A stretch of DNA of 64,000 nucleotides from a virus. The notes under the pieces were generated by a model. The model was not told the origin of the DNA and ran no database searches. It saw only the letters and a program-made list of their open reading frames with translations. The translations under genes were made by a program, and so were the position numbers. The stretch covers positions 38,486 through 102,485 of the IMG/VR virus record IMGVR_UViG_3300028883_000037. One strand, given 5' to 3'. Shown piece by piece: positions 43,218 through 51,406 of this stretch; the stretch's first letter is position 1, and each line of letters opens with the position of its first letter.

Positions 43218-44050
43218 CCCACAGTCAAATTAAATCTTGGACTAACCCTAGTCTCGCCATTCGGTAATTCAACCTCAATCTGATAAAGATAAGTCCCTCT
43301 AAGAAGCATACTAGTATCAATCTTAGTTTTAAGAACAAAAGGATTAGTCCTATAGGAGCCCTGCCTCAAACCAATATCCATAGGAATATCCTGGAAATCC
43401 TCGAGAACCTCACAATTCTCCGTGAAGATAGTCAAAGTAGCACAAAGACGAGGCAAAATAGGAGCAATCTTATTATAATCGTAATCATATAACGGAAGAG
43501 GCATCAAACCGACCTCAAGATTCCTAATCTCTGGTTTATGGAATTTGACATCTAGAGCCTCAAAACCAAGTCTAATAGTGCTTAGGTCGCTATCACAATA
43601 AGTGCTATTTGGTTGTAACCAGAACTCGTTACAGCATCTTTTCCAATTATCTTCATCATCAAGAAAAGCTTCCTTTTCCTCCGCAGACCAGCTATCCCAT
43701 CCTTCCGGCTCTTCTGGAATATAATTCCAAACGTCAAAATAAATCTCAGGAGCAGGTAAATCCTCCGGAACATCCCATATCAGACTAAATTGCCCAGGAA
43801 GTATATTATCATCTTCATCAATATCACGCGTAACCGGAGAAGGATACCCCGTCTCATCAGGATACAACATCGGAAATTGTGCTAATAAATTCTCATCTTG
43901 AACAGAAGTCCTATAAATATCCACACGACGTATCGCGAATGGTTCTGTAGGTATGCCATTCTTATAAAAGGTTACATTCAGACGTAATTTACTACCGGTT
44001 CTTCCGCTAATACGCGTCAGAACATCAGTGTCAGTTCCTGGACATGCCAT
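43214..44050 (-). CDS. probable virion beta-rich protein, 278 aa
   Basis: Not recognised by name. Mostly beta strands with repeated Pro/Asp loops, as in baseplate or fibre-attachment proteins; residues 5-45 (VLTRISGRTGSKLRLNVTFY) and the end (YLYQIEVELPNGETRVS) resemble Ig-like strand pairs. It follows the tail chaperone gene in the tail cluster, and the ribosome site is AGGAGGTATAATT. A structural tail role is inferred from place and composition. Confidence 0.5.
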   Translation of the reverse strand: MACPGTDTDVLTRISGRTGSKLRLNVTFYKNGIPTEPFAIRRVDIYRTSVQDENLLAQFPMLYPDETGYPSPVTRDIDEDDNILPGQFSLIWDVPEDLPAPEIYFDVWNYIPEEPEGWDSWSAEEKEAFLDDEDNWKRCCNEFWLQPNSTYCDSDLSTIRLGFEALDVKFHKPEIRNLEVGLMPLPLYDYDYNKIAPILPRLCATLTIFTENCEVLEDFQDIPMDIGLRQGSYRTNPFVLKTKIDTSMLLRGTYLYQIEVELPNGETRVSPRFNLTVG

Positions 44051-44077
44051 AATTATACCTCCTGTGATATGTTTGAA

Positions 44078-44278
44078 TTATCGGGAGGTATTTTTGGTAG
44101 CTTCTTTGTTCCTTCTCTCATTCTCTTTCGAAATACGATCCAACCACCACTGACGGGTCTCAGCCGTCATAGTATTAATCTCAAATAGGGAAAGGTGCCC
44201 ATACGTCTTAAGCAAAAATTCCTGCTCTAGTAAATGTTTATATTCCCTCTCGCATGCCTCGTGATTTCGGCGTTCGAA
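44078..44278 (-). CDS. frameshift extension of the tail chaperone (gp51-like position)
   Basis: An open frame, +1 to the preceding gene, encoding FERRNHEACEREYKHLLE... and ending EINTMTAETRQWWLDRIS followed by a basic tail. No ATG, GTG or usable TTG lies near the overlap, and a TGA closes the frame upstream, so it can hardly be started on its own. The R.WW..R...E signature resembles the second parts of phage tail-assembly chaperones, which are made by frameshifting. Fusion with the upstream product would give about 396 residues. Confidence 0.6.
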   Translation of the reverse strand, partial: FERRNHEACEREYKHLLEQEFLLKTYGHLSLFEINTMTAETRQWWLDRISKENERRNKEATKNTSR

Positions 44279-45269
44279 AAAAGTCTGTCGTAAACGGCAA
44301 CCCCATTTTCATATCCTCATCACAATGTGGGCAAGTAACCTCTATATCAGTATCAATACCAGGCATATTATCATCCATAGCCTGCCTGATTACAGAAGTG
44401 TCCCTAGCATGCATCTTCCTAACAATCTGAGCAATTTTGCCCCGATCATCATCACCATTAATACTAACAATAGCTAGATCCAAATTCTGTTCAATAGTCT
44501 CATTCAACACAACCGGAGCCTTTTGTTTAGCAAAAGGCCTAGGACCCTTGTGCGCCGTTCTAGCCTGCTTAGGCATAGAAGCAGAAATAGCCTTGGTGCG
44601 CTTAGTGATCTCCCGCACATCCCTCCATCGCATAAACCTAACAGCAACATAAACCCTTCTACCAGTAATCTCAGAAAAATAAGGAAGATCGACCTCAAAA
44701 GGCTCATTCTTAGAAGGACCCTTCAAAGTATCAGCAAGTTCATTCAGATCATACTCATGCACACTATCCCGAGCACAATCCTCATTCGTGCATTTGACCG
44801 TGAACTCATAAATATTACCATACGAAATACCACGAAGATAATAAAGAAGAAACGTCCAATCACCAATAATAAGATCAGTAGAAGAAAAACCATTTGGAAA
44901 TCTAACATGATTATCCATAATATAATCTAAAGCTTGTCCAGAACCAGTTAACCTAGATGTCGCTAATATCTTGTCAGCTTTAATAGTCATCGGGAGGACT
45001 TCTATCTTACCATCCGGAAGCCTATCAGAATAATATCTGCCCTGACTTGGGAGAGTAACCTTCTCCCACGGAATAAGCTGCTCCGACGGAGTATTAGCTA
45101 TAAAATCAACTAATTCAGCAGAAGACAAACTAGATTGCGTCTGCAATTTGTTAGTACTGGCCTGAAAACGCAGACGTGCTTTTCTAGCTACCTCGGCATT
45201 TTCTTGGGGAGCAACGGGATCTACAGGATCCGTATCCACAGAATTAAGGTCAATCTCTTTTTCTGACAT
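44238..45269 (-). CDS. tail assembly chaperone / baseplate hub (T4 gp26-like)
   Basis: 343 residues. LPSQGRYYSDRLPDGKIEV near the N end, a Zn-type CTNEDCARD stretch and CPHCDEDMKMGLPFTTDFF near the C end follow the T4 gp26 family plan. It lies directly downstream of two tail-tube genes, the place where myoviruses encode the chaperone that loads the tape measure. The last codons contain TTT TTT CGA, a likely recoding site into the extension at 44078-44278. The unshifted product ends 12 residues later. Confidence 0.7.
   Translation of the reverse strand: MSEKEIDLNSVDTDPVDPVAPQENAEVARKARLRFQASTNKLQTQSSLSSAELVDFIANTPSEQLIPWEKVTLPSQGRYYSDRLPDGKIEVLPMTIKADKILATSRLTGSGQALDYIMDNHVRFPNGFSSTDLIIGDWTFLLYYLRGISYGNIYEFTVKCTNEDCARDSVHEYDLNELADTLKGPSKNEPFEVDLPYFSEITGRRVYVAVRFMRWRDVREITKRTKAISASMPKQARTAHKGPRPFAKQKAPVVLNETIEQNLDLAIVSINGDDDRGKIAQIVRKMHARDTSVIRQAMDDNMPGIDTDIEVTCPHCDEDMKMGLPFTTDFFRTPKSRGMREGI
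44274..44285 (-). promoter_or_regulatory. putative programmed frameshift site GAC TTT TTT CGA
   Basis: Coding-strand reading is GAC UUU UUU CGA. A +1 slip of Phe-tRNA from UUU to UUC at UUU-C, with the slow codon CGA next, or a -2 slip on the U run, both enter the open frame downstream. The UUU-CGN context is like the known +1 site of influenza PA-X. Confidence 0.5.
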
Positions 45270-45300
45270 ATTCTTCTCCTTATAATTCGATAATTATATA

Positions 45301-45810
45301 CTAATCTTGCTTTTCAATCTGTGCATCATCATAAGACAACGTAACAGTAACTATTTTAATCTCCGAATTCGTAAACGATAAATCACCATGAGAAATACGA
45401 TATGGCCAAGCACCGCTCAAAGTGACCCTAATAACAACAACACCAGTCCCATCCAGCAACTCAAACCTGCAATTCTGTTTATAATTGTTATGTAACTTTA
45501 TACCAGAATCACTTTCATAGACCTGATCCTTCCATTTTTGGAGTTCCTGAGTAACCTCACCATCATCATAAAGCGTAACTCGCAAATCTGGCCAATTAAC
45601 AGATTTAGCATATTTATAAACTATCAAACCACCAAGAATTTCTTGTTTGTCTACCAAAGATTCCGGTAATTGCAATTCCTTGGCTAGTACTAATGGAAAT
45701 CTCGATACCGGACCTAAGCGCGCAATTCTCCATCTGTGATTGCGTAGAGTTTCGATGGTATTTGCAGGTGTGTTTTGGTCGCCAACGCTACCGACAATAA
45801 ACCCTGGCAT
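45301..45810 (-). CDS. tail tube protein paralogue 2 (gp19-like)
   Basis: 169 residues from the ATG at 45810, preferred over one 10 codons upstream because GGAGGTGTAACG precedes it and the paralogue also begins MPGFI. The beta-rich sequence with GAWPYRISHGDLSFTNSE and a final strand IVTVTLSYDDAQI fits T4 gp19-type tube monomers, which stack in hexameric rings inside the sheath. It follows the first tube gene across a terminator hairpin, so it may be expressed at another level, perhaps as a tube initiator or terminator. Confidence 0.7.
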   Translation of the reverse strand: MPGFIVGSVGDQNTPANTIETLRNHRWRIARLGPVSRFPLVLAKELQLPESLVDKQEILGGLIVYKYAKSVNWPDLRVTLYDDGEVTQELQKWKDQVYESDSGIKLHNNYKQNCRFELLDGTGVVVIRVTLSGAWPYRISHGDLSFTNSEIKIVTVTLSYDDAQIEKQD

Positions 45811-45832
45811 CGTTACACCTCCGGATAAGTAA

Positions 45833-45854
45833 AGAGCCACCCTAAGGTGGCTCT
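45833..45854 (-). terminator. terminator between tube paralogues
   Basis: On the minus strand AGAGCCACC pairs with GGTGGCTCT over a four-base loop, followed by TTACTTATCC. Placed right after the first tube gene, it should limit read-through into the second. Confidence 0.75.
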
Positions 45855-45881
45855 CTTATCTATCACCAAAACAAGAAAATT

Positions 45882-46424
45882 TTAGGTTGCACGATTAGCT
45901 CTATCAAATCTCATCGTGCACTCAATCGTCTGAATCTCAGTATCAGTATAATCCAAACCACCCCAATCAATATCTTGCGGCCAACATCCAAATAATTGCC
46001 AACGTTCACTCTCGCTTCCATCACCCTGGCGCATAATAAGGCTACCTTCCTGCTTATAAGCGCTAGGAATATACACCGGAATATTGCCAGTGTGAATACC
46101 AATCACACCATTCAGCCAATACCAGATCTCCTGTGATACGTCATTAGGTTGCTCGCCATCATACCACACCAGAGAAATCGGATCCCAATGGTGCTTGCCG
46201 GCGAAGTACGCTTGTTCTTGGTTGTGGTGCATCTCCGGCTCTTCGATGGTCGGATGAGGCCTAGACGCTTCCTTGAGGATCAGGAGAATCTCGCTAGGGA
46301 ATTGGCCTGTGCCACCCCCTCCGGTGCCTCTTCCGAGTGTCTGGAATATCCACCTATGCTTGCGGCGCGTTTCCATCTTATGGTCAGGACCTTCGCCGAC
46401 ACCACCAATTATGAATCCAGGCAT
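45882..46424 (-). CDS. tail tube protein paralogue 1 (gp19-like)
   Basis: 180 residues starting MPGFIIGGVGE, like the neighbouring paralogue. GCWPQDIDWGGLDYTDTE followed by TIECTMRFDRA matches the C-terminal strand pair of myovirus tube proteins. The terminator directly downstream and the good ribosome site (AAGGAGAAGATC) suggest this is the abundant major tube protein. Confidence 0.75.
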   Translation of the reverse strand: MPGFIIGGVGEGPDHKMETRRKHRWIFQTLGRGTGGGGTGQFPSEILLILKEASRPHPTIEEPEMHHNQEQAYFAGKHHWDPISLVWYDGEQPNDVSQEIWYWLNGVIGIHTGNIPVYIPSAYKQEGSLIMRQGDGSESERWQLFGCWPQDIDWGGLDYTDTEIQTIECTMRFDRANRAT

Positions 46425-46442
46425 GATCTTCTCCTTAACATT

Positions 46443-47204
46443 CTATATTATTTTTGCGCACTTCTCATACTCCTTTATTAAACTACATAAATTCGAAATA
46501 TCCTCAATAAACTTATCCTTTCTAGATTCAACACACATGTTCCTAGGAGAAGGATGATAGATCGGATATACATCCACACCAAACTTATCAGAATGAACGA
46601 TACTACCTAAATGATTACTCATCTTCTCATCGTCAAAAAACACATCGAAGCCGACGGCACCCAATGTGATCACCAGAATAGGTCTCAATAAAGTCAACTC
46701 AATTTCTAAGAAAGGACGACAACGTCCAGATTCCTCAATAGAAGGTTTCCTGTTTTCCGGAGTATAACATTTTACAGAATTCGTAATATAGAAATGATCT
46801 CTGGAAAGACCGAATTTTTCTACGGTTTCATTAAAAAATTTCCCAGCATCCCCGACAAATGGAATTCCGCACTGACATTCGTTATAACCGGGATTCTGCC
46901 CAACTATAAACCATCTCGAGACGTTCTTTGTGCTAAAAACATGCGGGTCGAAATCTTGTTGTCTACCAAGGCTACACATTGTGCAAGCATGGACAGTATC
47001 GCCCAATGGTCCCAACATTTTCTCTACTCTATGCATTTTATTGCCTTTATTACATTGAAGTTTACTCGGATCCCAATGGAAGTTAAGTAGCTCCTGCCAC
47101 ATAGCTTCGTCCCTGGCGTCTGCCTCTTCTTTGAGACGCTTAAACTCTTCTTGTTCTTGTTTTTTCTTTTTGCGTTTGGCAAGGAAATCAGCAGGAAGTT
47201 TCAT
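46443..47204 (-). CDS. uracil-DNA glycosylase, Fe-S family
   Basis: 253 residues. VGQNPGYNECQCGIPFVGD is the active-site GxxPGxxE loop and PIYHPSPRN the HPSP motif of family 4/5-type glycosylases. Cys74 and Cys77 (VHACTMC), with Cys136 and Cys152, can bind the 4Fe-4S cluster. The N terminus is a basic helical extension. It removes uracil from DNA, here probably phage repair. Its place inside the tail cluster is unusual and may reflect cargo insertion. Confidence 0.8.
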   Translation of the reverse strand: MKLPADFLAKRKKKKQEQEEFKRLKEEADARDEAMWQELLNFHWDPSKLQCNKGNKMHRVEKMLGPLGDTVHACTMCSLGRQQDFDPHVFSTKNVSRWFIVGQNPGYNECQCGIPFVGDAGKFFNETVEKFGLSRDHFYITNSVKCYTPENRKPSIEESGRCRPFLEIELTLLRPILVITLGAVGFDVFFDDEKMSNHLGSIVHSDKFGVDVYPIYHPSPRNMCVESRKDKFIEDISNLCSLIKEYEKCAKII

Positions 47205-47238
47205 AAAGGGGCTAATATCGGATAATTATAAAACGACA

Positions 47239-47267
47239 ATACCCGCTCTGGCCCCTAGAGCGGGTAT
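47239..47267 (-). terminator. intrinsic terminator
   Basis: ATACCCGCTCT pairs with AGAGCGGGTAT; on the minus strand it is followed by TGTCGTTTTATAATT. It ends the small-membrane-gene transcript before the glycosylase gene. Confidence 0.75.
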
Positions 47268-47311
47268 CGTATTAAGAAAGGAGGAACAAACGCACAAACG
47301 CGCTAAGCATG

Positions 47312-47383
47312 TTATTGGGTATTCGGGACCAAGGCGAAACCCCACACAAAGGCACATGCAAGCCCTGCGATTATCCGCCTCAC
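47312..47383 (-). CDS. possible 23-aa hydrophobic peptide
   Basis: A GTG overlapping the upstream stop (GTGA) opens a 23-codon frame with one hydrophobic helix, IIAGLACAFVWGFALV. There is no separate ribosome site, but stop-start overlap suggests coupling. Evidence is thin. Confidence 0.3.
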   Translation of the reverse strand: MRRIIAGLACAFVWGFALVPNTQ

Positions 47384-47634
47384 GAATCTCTTAACAACCT
47401 GGAGATTTCCGGGTCTATCAACTCAAGGACATCCGGGTCTATAGCATGACCCTTCTCCAGGACCTCAGCTACCCATTTGGCCGTCTGGGGATCGACCGGA
47501 GTAGGGATATCTACACCCCTGATCTCTTTCGCAAGGGAATACAGACCGAAACCAATCAGACCAATCCCCGCCACAGCAGCCCAACAGGGAACCGCTAAAG
47601 CAATCCCATGACCAACAACGCCAAAAGCCATCAT
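47380..47634 (-). CDS. small membrane protein, 84 aa
   Basis: The N-terminal half is hydrophobic (ALAVPCWAAVAGIGLIGFGL, one or two membrane segments); the C half is soluble and acidic. ATAAGGAGTCG precedes the two Met codons. It overlaps the 27-aa membrane peptide upstream. A lysis or envelope role is possible; family unknown. Confidence 0.45.
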   Translation of the reverse strand: MMAFGVVGHGIALAVPCWAAVAGIGLIGFGLYSLAKEIRGVDIPTPVDPQTAKWVAEVLEKGHAIDPDVLELIDPEISRLLRDS

Positions 47635-47714
47635 CGACTCCTTATGACGATCTCACCCTTGCTGGAATGACACAAACACAACAGAACAAACAACAACAAA
47701 CACAACAAAGCCAC
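47631..47714 (-). CDS. 27-aa single-span membrane peptide
   Basis: GTG start with a good ribosome site (ACGGAGGGTTATATC). The product is a hydrophobic helix (ALLCLLLFVLLCLC) and a short charged tail. Its TGA overlaps the ATG of the next gene, so the two are probably coupled. Confidence 0.45.
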   Translation of the reverse strand: MALLCLLLFVLLCLCHSSKGEIVIRSR

Positions 47715-47778
47715 GATATAACCCTCCGTTAACAACCGACCACTACCCTGTTGTATCGACCAAGCAACATGCAGACAG

Positions 47779-48672
47779 TTAGAGAGCGTCGTCACCATAA
47801 CACCGTTCATCCATCTGCTCCCCAGTCCTCATATTAACCCACACCTTGCGCTCATGATCACACCAAATCGCAAGAGTCGAACCATTATCTCGTTTTTGCC
47901 ACTCCTTAACCCACACCCGAGATTGCCTCGTCTTCCACTCATTATAAGACGGTTTATCGTCAAGTATAGATCTAACCTCAGCACAGCCCTCCTCGTCATC
48001 AACAGCTCCAAAAACAGCATCAAAACTTTCCTTGTAAGGCTGCATCGGATCAACAAAATATTCATCAACCCCAATTTCAGCAAGACGTCCCGTAAACTCA
48101 GCCGCGAAAGATTCGCTCCACACAGGAAGAATAGGGCTCACATTCACATGAACCCTAATACCAGCTTCCTTAAGCTCACGTACAGCCTTAAATCTCCGTT
48201 CCGTTAGGATCGGAACTGGTTCTAACTTGGTCAAGACTGATCTGGGGAAAGGCGTAATGGTGAAATGGACCCTAGCCCGAGGTAGCTGTTTGATCAAGTC
48301 AATATCATCAAGCACAAAAGGTGATCTTGTGAAGATGCCAACCTTGTTCAGTTTGCCGTGCTTCAAAATAATTTCCAAAGCAGCGCTGGTCAATCTGCTT
48401 TTGCGTTCTTGGGGTTGATAGGGGTCAGTCATCGTACCAAAGACCAACCTCATGCCATCATATTTCGGCAATTCCTTCACGAGTTTGTCTCGGATATGGT
48501 CCCTTGTCCGTACGAACTCCCCCCAGTCGTTGTCTTTGTCCTTGATGAAGAACCGCACATAACAGTATGTGCAGCCAAATTGACACCCCACATATGGATT
48601 CAGACAAATATCGTAATTCTTGAATCCAGATTTGGAGATGAGTGTGCCTCTTCTTGCCGTGACAACCTGCAT
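47779..48672 (-). CDS. radical SAM enzyme, SplB-like family
   Basis: 297 residues. NPYVGCQFGCTYCYV holds the Cys30-x3-Cys34-x2-Cys37 cluster that binds 4Fe-4S and SAM. FGTMTDPYQPQE and TRSPFVLDDIDLI follow the family layout of DNA-repair-type radical SAM proteins related to spore photoproduct lyase (Rv2578c/PA0069 group), whose substrates are mostly unknown. It sits near uracil-DNA glycosylase, so a DNA repair or modification role is plausible. The SAM-binding GGE loop is not obvious. Confidence 0.75.
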   Translation of the reverse strand: MQVVTARRGTLISKSGFKNYDICLNPYVGCQFGCTYCYVRFFIKDKDNDWGEFVRTRDHIRDKLVKELPKYDGMRLVFGTMTDPYQPQERKSRLTSAALEIILKHGKLNKVGIFTRSPFVLDDIDLIKQLPRARVHFTITPFPRSVLTKLEPVPILTERRFKAVRELKEAGIRVHVNVSPILPVWSESFAAEFTGRLAEIGVDEYFVDPMQPYKESFDAVFGAVDDEEGCAEVRSILDDKPSYNEWKTRQSRVWVKEWQKRDNGSTLAIWCDHERKVWVNMRTGEQMDERCYGDDAL

Positions 48673-48738
48673 GCTTTGGGCCTCCCAGCCTTTGCACGGT
48701 TGTATCGTCGAAGAGTATCACAGAAAGTTAATTATGCT

Positions 48739-49341
48739 CTATAACTCTTCCCTAATACCTTCATAATAAACCGCCCTCTTCTCAACACCACAAACAAAAC
48801 GATACAAGAGACCCTCAGCAGACTTTACCAAATTCCGGCCCTCAGAAACTTCCTTGACAAAACCCTTTGGTAACTCAACATCCTCATCCTCAGTCTCCGT
48901 CTCAATCTCCGCAACAACACCAACCTTATCCTTCGGAGACCGAATATCATCCACGACCCAATCACCATAACGATACCGAGTCTTCTCCATCCTAGTAGCC
49001 TTAATAGTCTCAGGCCACAACTTATCAAACATTTCTGAAGTAATAAAAGTCTCAGCCTCATCACTTTTCTTATAAAACTTGCACGTAATACTATACTCCG
49101 GGTCGTTCCCCTTGGACTTCTCCCTCCTAATACGCAAACTAAAACCAGGCTTATCAAAGAGCAAAGCCTGTTTGATCTCGGAAGGTTTCCCAACGCCATT
49201 CGGGACCTCCTTCAATTCAAACCTCTGCTCATATTCCTTAGTAACATCACCAGTAACCTCTTCTAAAATCGAAGAATATAACAGAGGAACAACATCTGGG
49301 AATTTATTATTGACCTCTTGGATATGTTCAGAAATATTCAT
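48739..49341 (-). CDS. CYTH/triphosphate tunnel metalloenzyme-like protein
   Basis: 200 residues. Strand motifs of the tunnel fold appear in order: EYEQRFELK (36-44, in place of the usual ExExK), LRIRRE (69-74), SITCKF (85-90), KTRYRY (120-125), VVDD (129-132) and VAEIETE (143-149). These Lys, Arg and Glu residues line the tunnel that binds triphosphates and metal. Members hydrolyse inorganic or nucleoside triphosphates or bind them. A perfect TATAAATA lies 21 bases upstream. Confidence 0.65.
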   Translation of the reverse strand: MNISEHIQEVNNKFPDVVPLLYSSILEEVTGDVTKEYEQRFELKEVPNGVGKPSEIKQALLFDKPGFSLRIRREKSKGNDPEYSITCKFYKKSDEAETFITSEMFDKLWPETIKATRMEKTRYRYGDWVVDDIRSPKDKVGVVAEIETETEDEDVELPKGFVKEVSEGRNLVKSAEGLLYRFVCGVEKRAVYYEGIREEL

Positions 49342-49361
49342 TGAAGCTCCTTTTACAAATA

Positions 49362-49369
49362 TATTTATA
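49362..49369 (-). promoter_or_regulatory. T4-late-type promoter element TATAAATA
   Basis: Perfect consensus on the minus strand, 21 bases upstream of the CYTH gene start. This spacing matches the one at 2600-2607 and fits recognition by the gp55-like sigma factor. Confidence 0.55.
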
Positions 49370-49563
49370 TGACAAAATTTGAGAAAAAACTAGACAAAAT
49401 ACTATCAGAAATGCTCGGGACGCATATAAAAGCACCAACACGAGCATTCCGAAGAGCAGGACTAACACTCAGAATAGGCAAAAGATTCGACGGACCGCCA
49501 GAAACACGATACAAGAAAATGATGACAACAAATTTCAAGAACCAGATGACATTCTACATATAA
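49369..49563 (+). CDS. small basic hypothetical protein, 64 aa
   Basis: A basic sequence (APTRAFRRAGLTLRIGKR) on the plus strand, divergent from the CYTH gene. No clear ribosome site: the ATG directly follows an AT-rich stretch. A/C-rich third positions like other plus genes support it a little. It overlaps the end of the Mom fusion by 10 bases. Confidence 0.35.
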   Translation: MTKFEKKLDKILSEMLGTHIKAPTRAFRRAGLTLRIGKRFDGPPETRYKKMMTTNFKNQMTFYI

Positions 49564-51290
49564 TATATAAACCTTTTCTTCTCATACCCCCATACCTTGT
49601 GATATCCGAACTTCTCACAATATTCTGATTCAGGCATTCTCATCTTGGATGCCTTATTCCACAGTGTTTTCTTATGGCAGACATACCCGAGATGATCTAC
49701 ATACCAGTAACTAGGTTTTACTATGCCGTCCAATCTCCAGTTAGATGCTTTATATATAGTTCCATGATGATTAAAAGTTAGATCTGCAAATGTAATTAAA
49801 CATTTTATATCTGAGCGGTAAGATTTTATGGCTTTAATAGATCGTGAAATCATAAAACTAGCAAAATTTTTCTTCTGATAAGAAGGATGTATACACAACC
49901 TTGTAAGTTCCAACATTTCTTTTGGTTTAAATCCTTGCTTATCCGCAGATTCTTTGCGAGTTAAGGGACCATAACAAACGACTCCGATTAAAATCTCGTC
50001 ACAATAGAAGCCAATATAGGTCCCTCTTTTACCTAATCTACCAGAATAATGATATTTTCCGACGAACAAAGTAGCTTCGTCCACATCAACTGGCCTAATT
50101 ACAACATCTTTAAATTCAAAATCTGTCTTCTTTACTTCCCCAATATTCAACCAATATCGGATTGTGTCCATGACCCTATCTTGGTTATCAAATTCATGCT
50201 CCCATATATACTTGATATCATACTTTGGATGATACCTTTTGGTGAATGTGGCTTTAGACCGATCTTTTGAAACAGTATGTGGTAAAGAATGCCAATAATC
50301 TCCATTTATATCAATCAATAAAGGCCTATGTATACCAAGTGATTTTTGTGGATCTATCCTACAATCCCAAATATAATAACCAACTTTGCACATCTCTGAT
50401 GTATCGTCGTGATATTCTATCCCAAGATCTGCTAACATGCTGTAGAATACCTTCTGGATCAAACTTGTTCTAGGTTGGTGTAACCTGATTATTGCCATTT
50501 TCTCCCTAAATGATGATGAATTAATGATCTCTAACATTTTGTCTCTGTATTCCGGATCTTGCCATCTCTTTTTAGATGCCAGAGAAGCTTTTTTCCTCAT
50601 AACATCATCACGCCACATTTCCCGTGATTTTTTAGCAATTCGTTCCCATGGTATCGTCTCTTTCCATTTACGGACCCATTCTGGATCAGAAAATAAAAGT
50701 TTATTTCGATCAGAACTTAATTTAGCCATCTTCTTTTTATATTCTGGATTAAGCCAGGGCATCTTACCATATTCTGACATCTGTTTACGAAAATCATCAG
50801 TAACCAGAAAATCTCTCCAATTTCCACGCATATTCCTCCAGAAAGTTGAAGAAGATTCACTCAACTTCTTCTTAAATTCCGGAGTATAGATGCCATCAAA
50901 TTTCCCTTCTTTATGTGCTCTGGAACCAGAGCAAGACTGACACGAAAAACGACCATCATTTCTACGTTTATTAGCTAAATAATTTCTGTATTTAAGAGTA
51001 ATTTTACTCTTGCAAACACTACATTCTCTGGTGATAATATCAGAATGCAAAGTCCTCCCAGAATCCTTGGCCTTCTTGGCCAACTTCCTACCAATTGCTT
51101 TTCCATTTTCTTTGACTTTACAAGAATGACAAACATATTCTTTTCTTGATAAAGTATTGACATAATATCTTATTCGCATTACCTTAATCTCTCGTATAGA
51201 ACCACATCTCACACAACCCAAAGGCACTTTATCATGACTGGTAAGGTTCTCTATCGACTTTATCTCAAATATTCCTTTTGATGTCAACAT
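49554..51290 (-). CDS. double zinc ribbon / Vsr-like nuclease / Mom-like modification fusion
   Basis: 578 residues, a larger paralogue of 32671-33966. Two zinc ribbons (Cys26/29/54/57 and Cys90/93/117/120) precede NUMOD-like repeats (for example KKRWQDPEYRDKM). Residues 305-368 are the nuclease: YIWDCRID, LLIDINGDYWHS and YIWEHEF. Residues 400-575 are the Mom-like GNAT domain: GKYHYSGRLG, LELTRLCIHP, GTIYKASNWRLDG. The gene sits between sheath and CYTH genes, after the sheath terminator. Its composition is not skewed like its neighbours, consistent with later arrival. Confidence 0.75.
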   Translation of the reverse strand: MLTSKGIFEIKSIENLTSHDKVPLGCVRCGSIREIKVMRIRYYVNTLSRKEYVCHSCKVKENGKAIGRKLAKKAKDSGRTLHSDIITRECSVCKSKITLKYRNYLANKRRNDGRFSCQSCSGSRAHKEGKFDGIYTPEFKKKLSESSSTFWRNMRGNWRDFLVTDDFRKQMSEYGKMPWLNPEYKKKMAKLSSDRNKLLFSDPEWVRKWKETIPWERIAKKSREMWRDDVMRKKASLASKKRWQDPEYRDKMLEIINSSSFREKMAIIRLHQPRTSLIQKVFYSMLADLGIEYHDDTSEMCKVGYYIWDCRIDPQKSLGIHRPLLIDINGDYWHSLPHTVSKDRSKATFTKRYHPKYDIKYIWEHEFDNQDRVMDTIRYWLNIGEVKKTDFEFKDVVIRPVDVDEATLFVGKYHYSGRLGKRGTYIGFYCDEILIGVVCYGPLTRKESADKQGFKPKEMLELTRLCIHPSYQKKNFASFMISRSIKAIKSYRSDIKCLITFADLTFNHHGTIYKASNWRLDGIVKPSYWYVDHLGYVCHKKTLWNKASKMRMPESEYCEKFGYHKVWGYEKKRFIYYM

Positions 51291-51350
51291 GTTCTTTATC
51301 CTTCCTATGTCTTGTCACGTCCTTGATGATTCGGTAAGTATATACATCAA

Positions 51351-51377
51351 AAAACCCAGCCTGTTGAGCTGGGTTTT
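51351..51377 (-). terminator. intrinsic terminator of the sheath gene
   Basis: On the minus strand AAAACCCAGC pairs with GCTGGGTTTT and is followed by TTGATG. It lies 30 bases past the sheath stop and separates the sheath from the Mom fusion. Confidence 0.8.
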
Positions 51378-51406
51378 CTGTTAAGCTGGATTTGAATGAC
51401 AAAATC

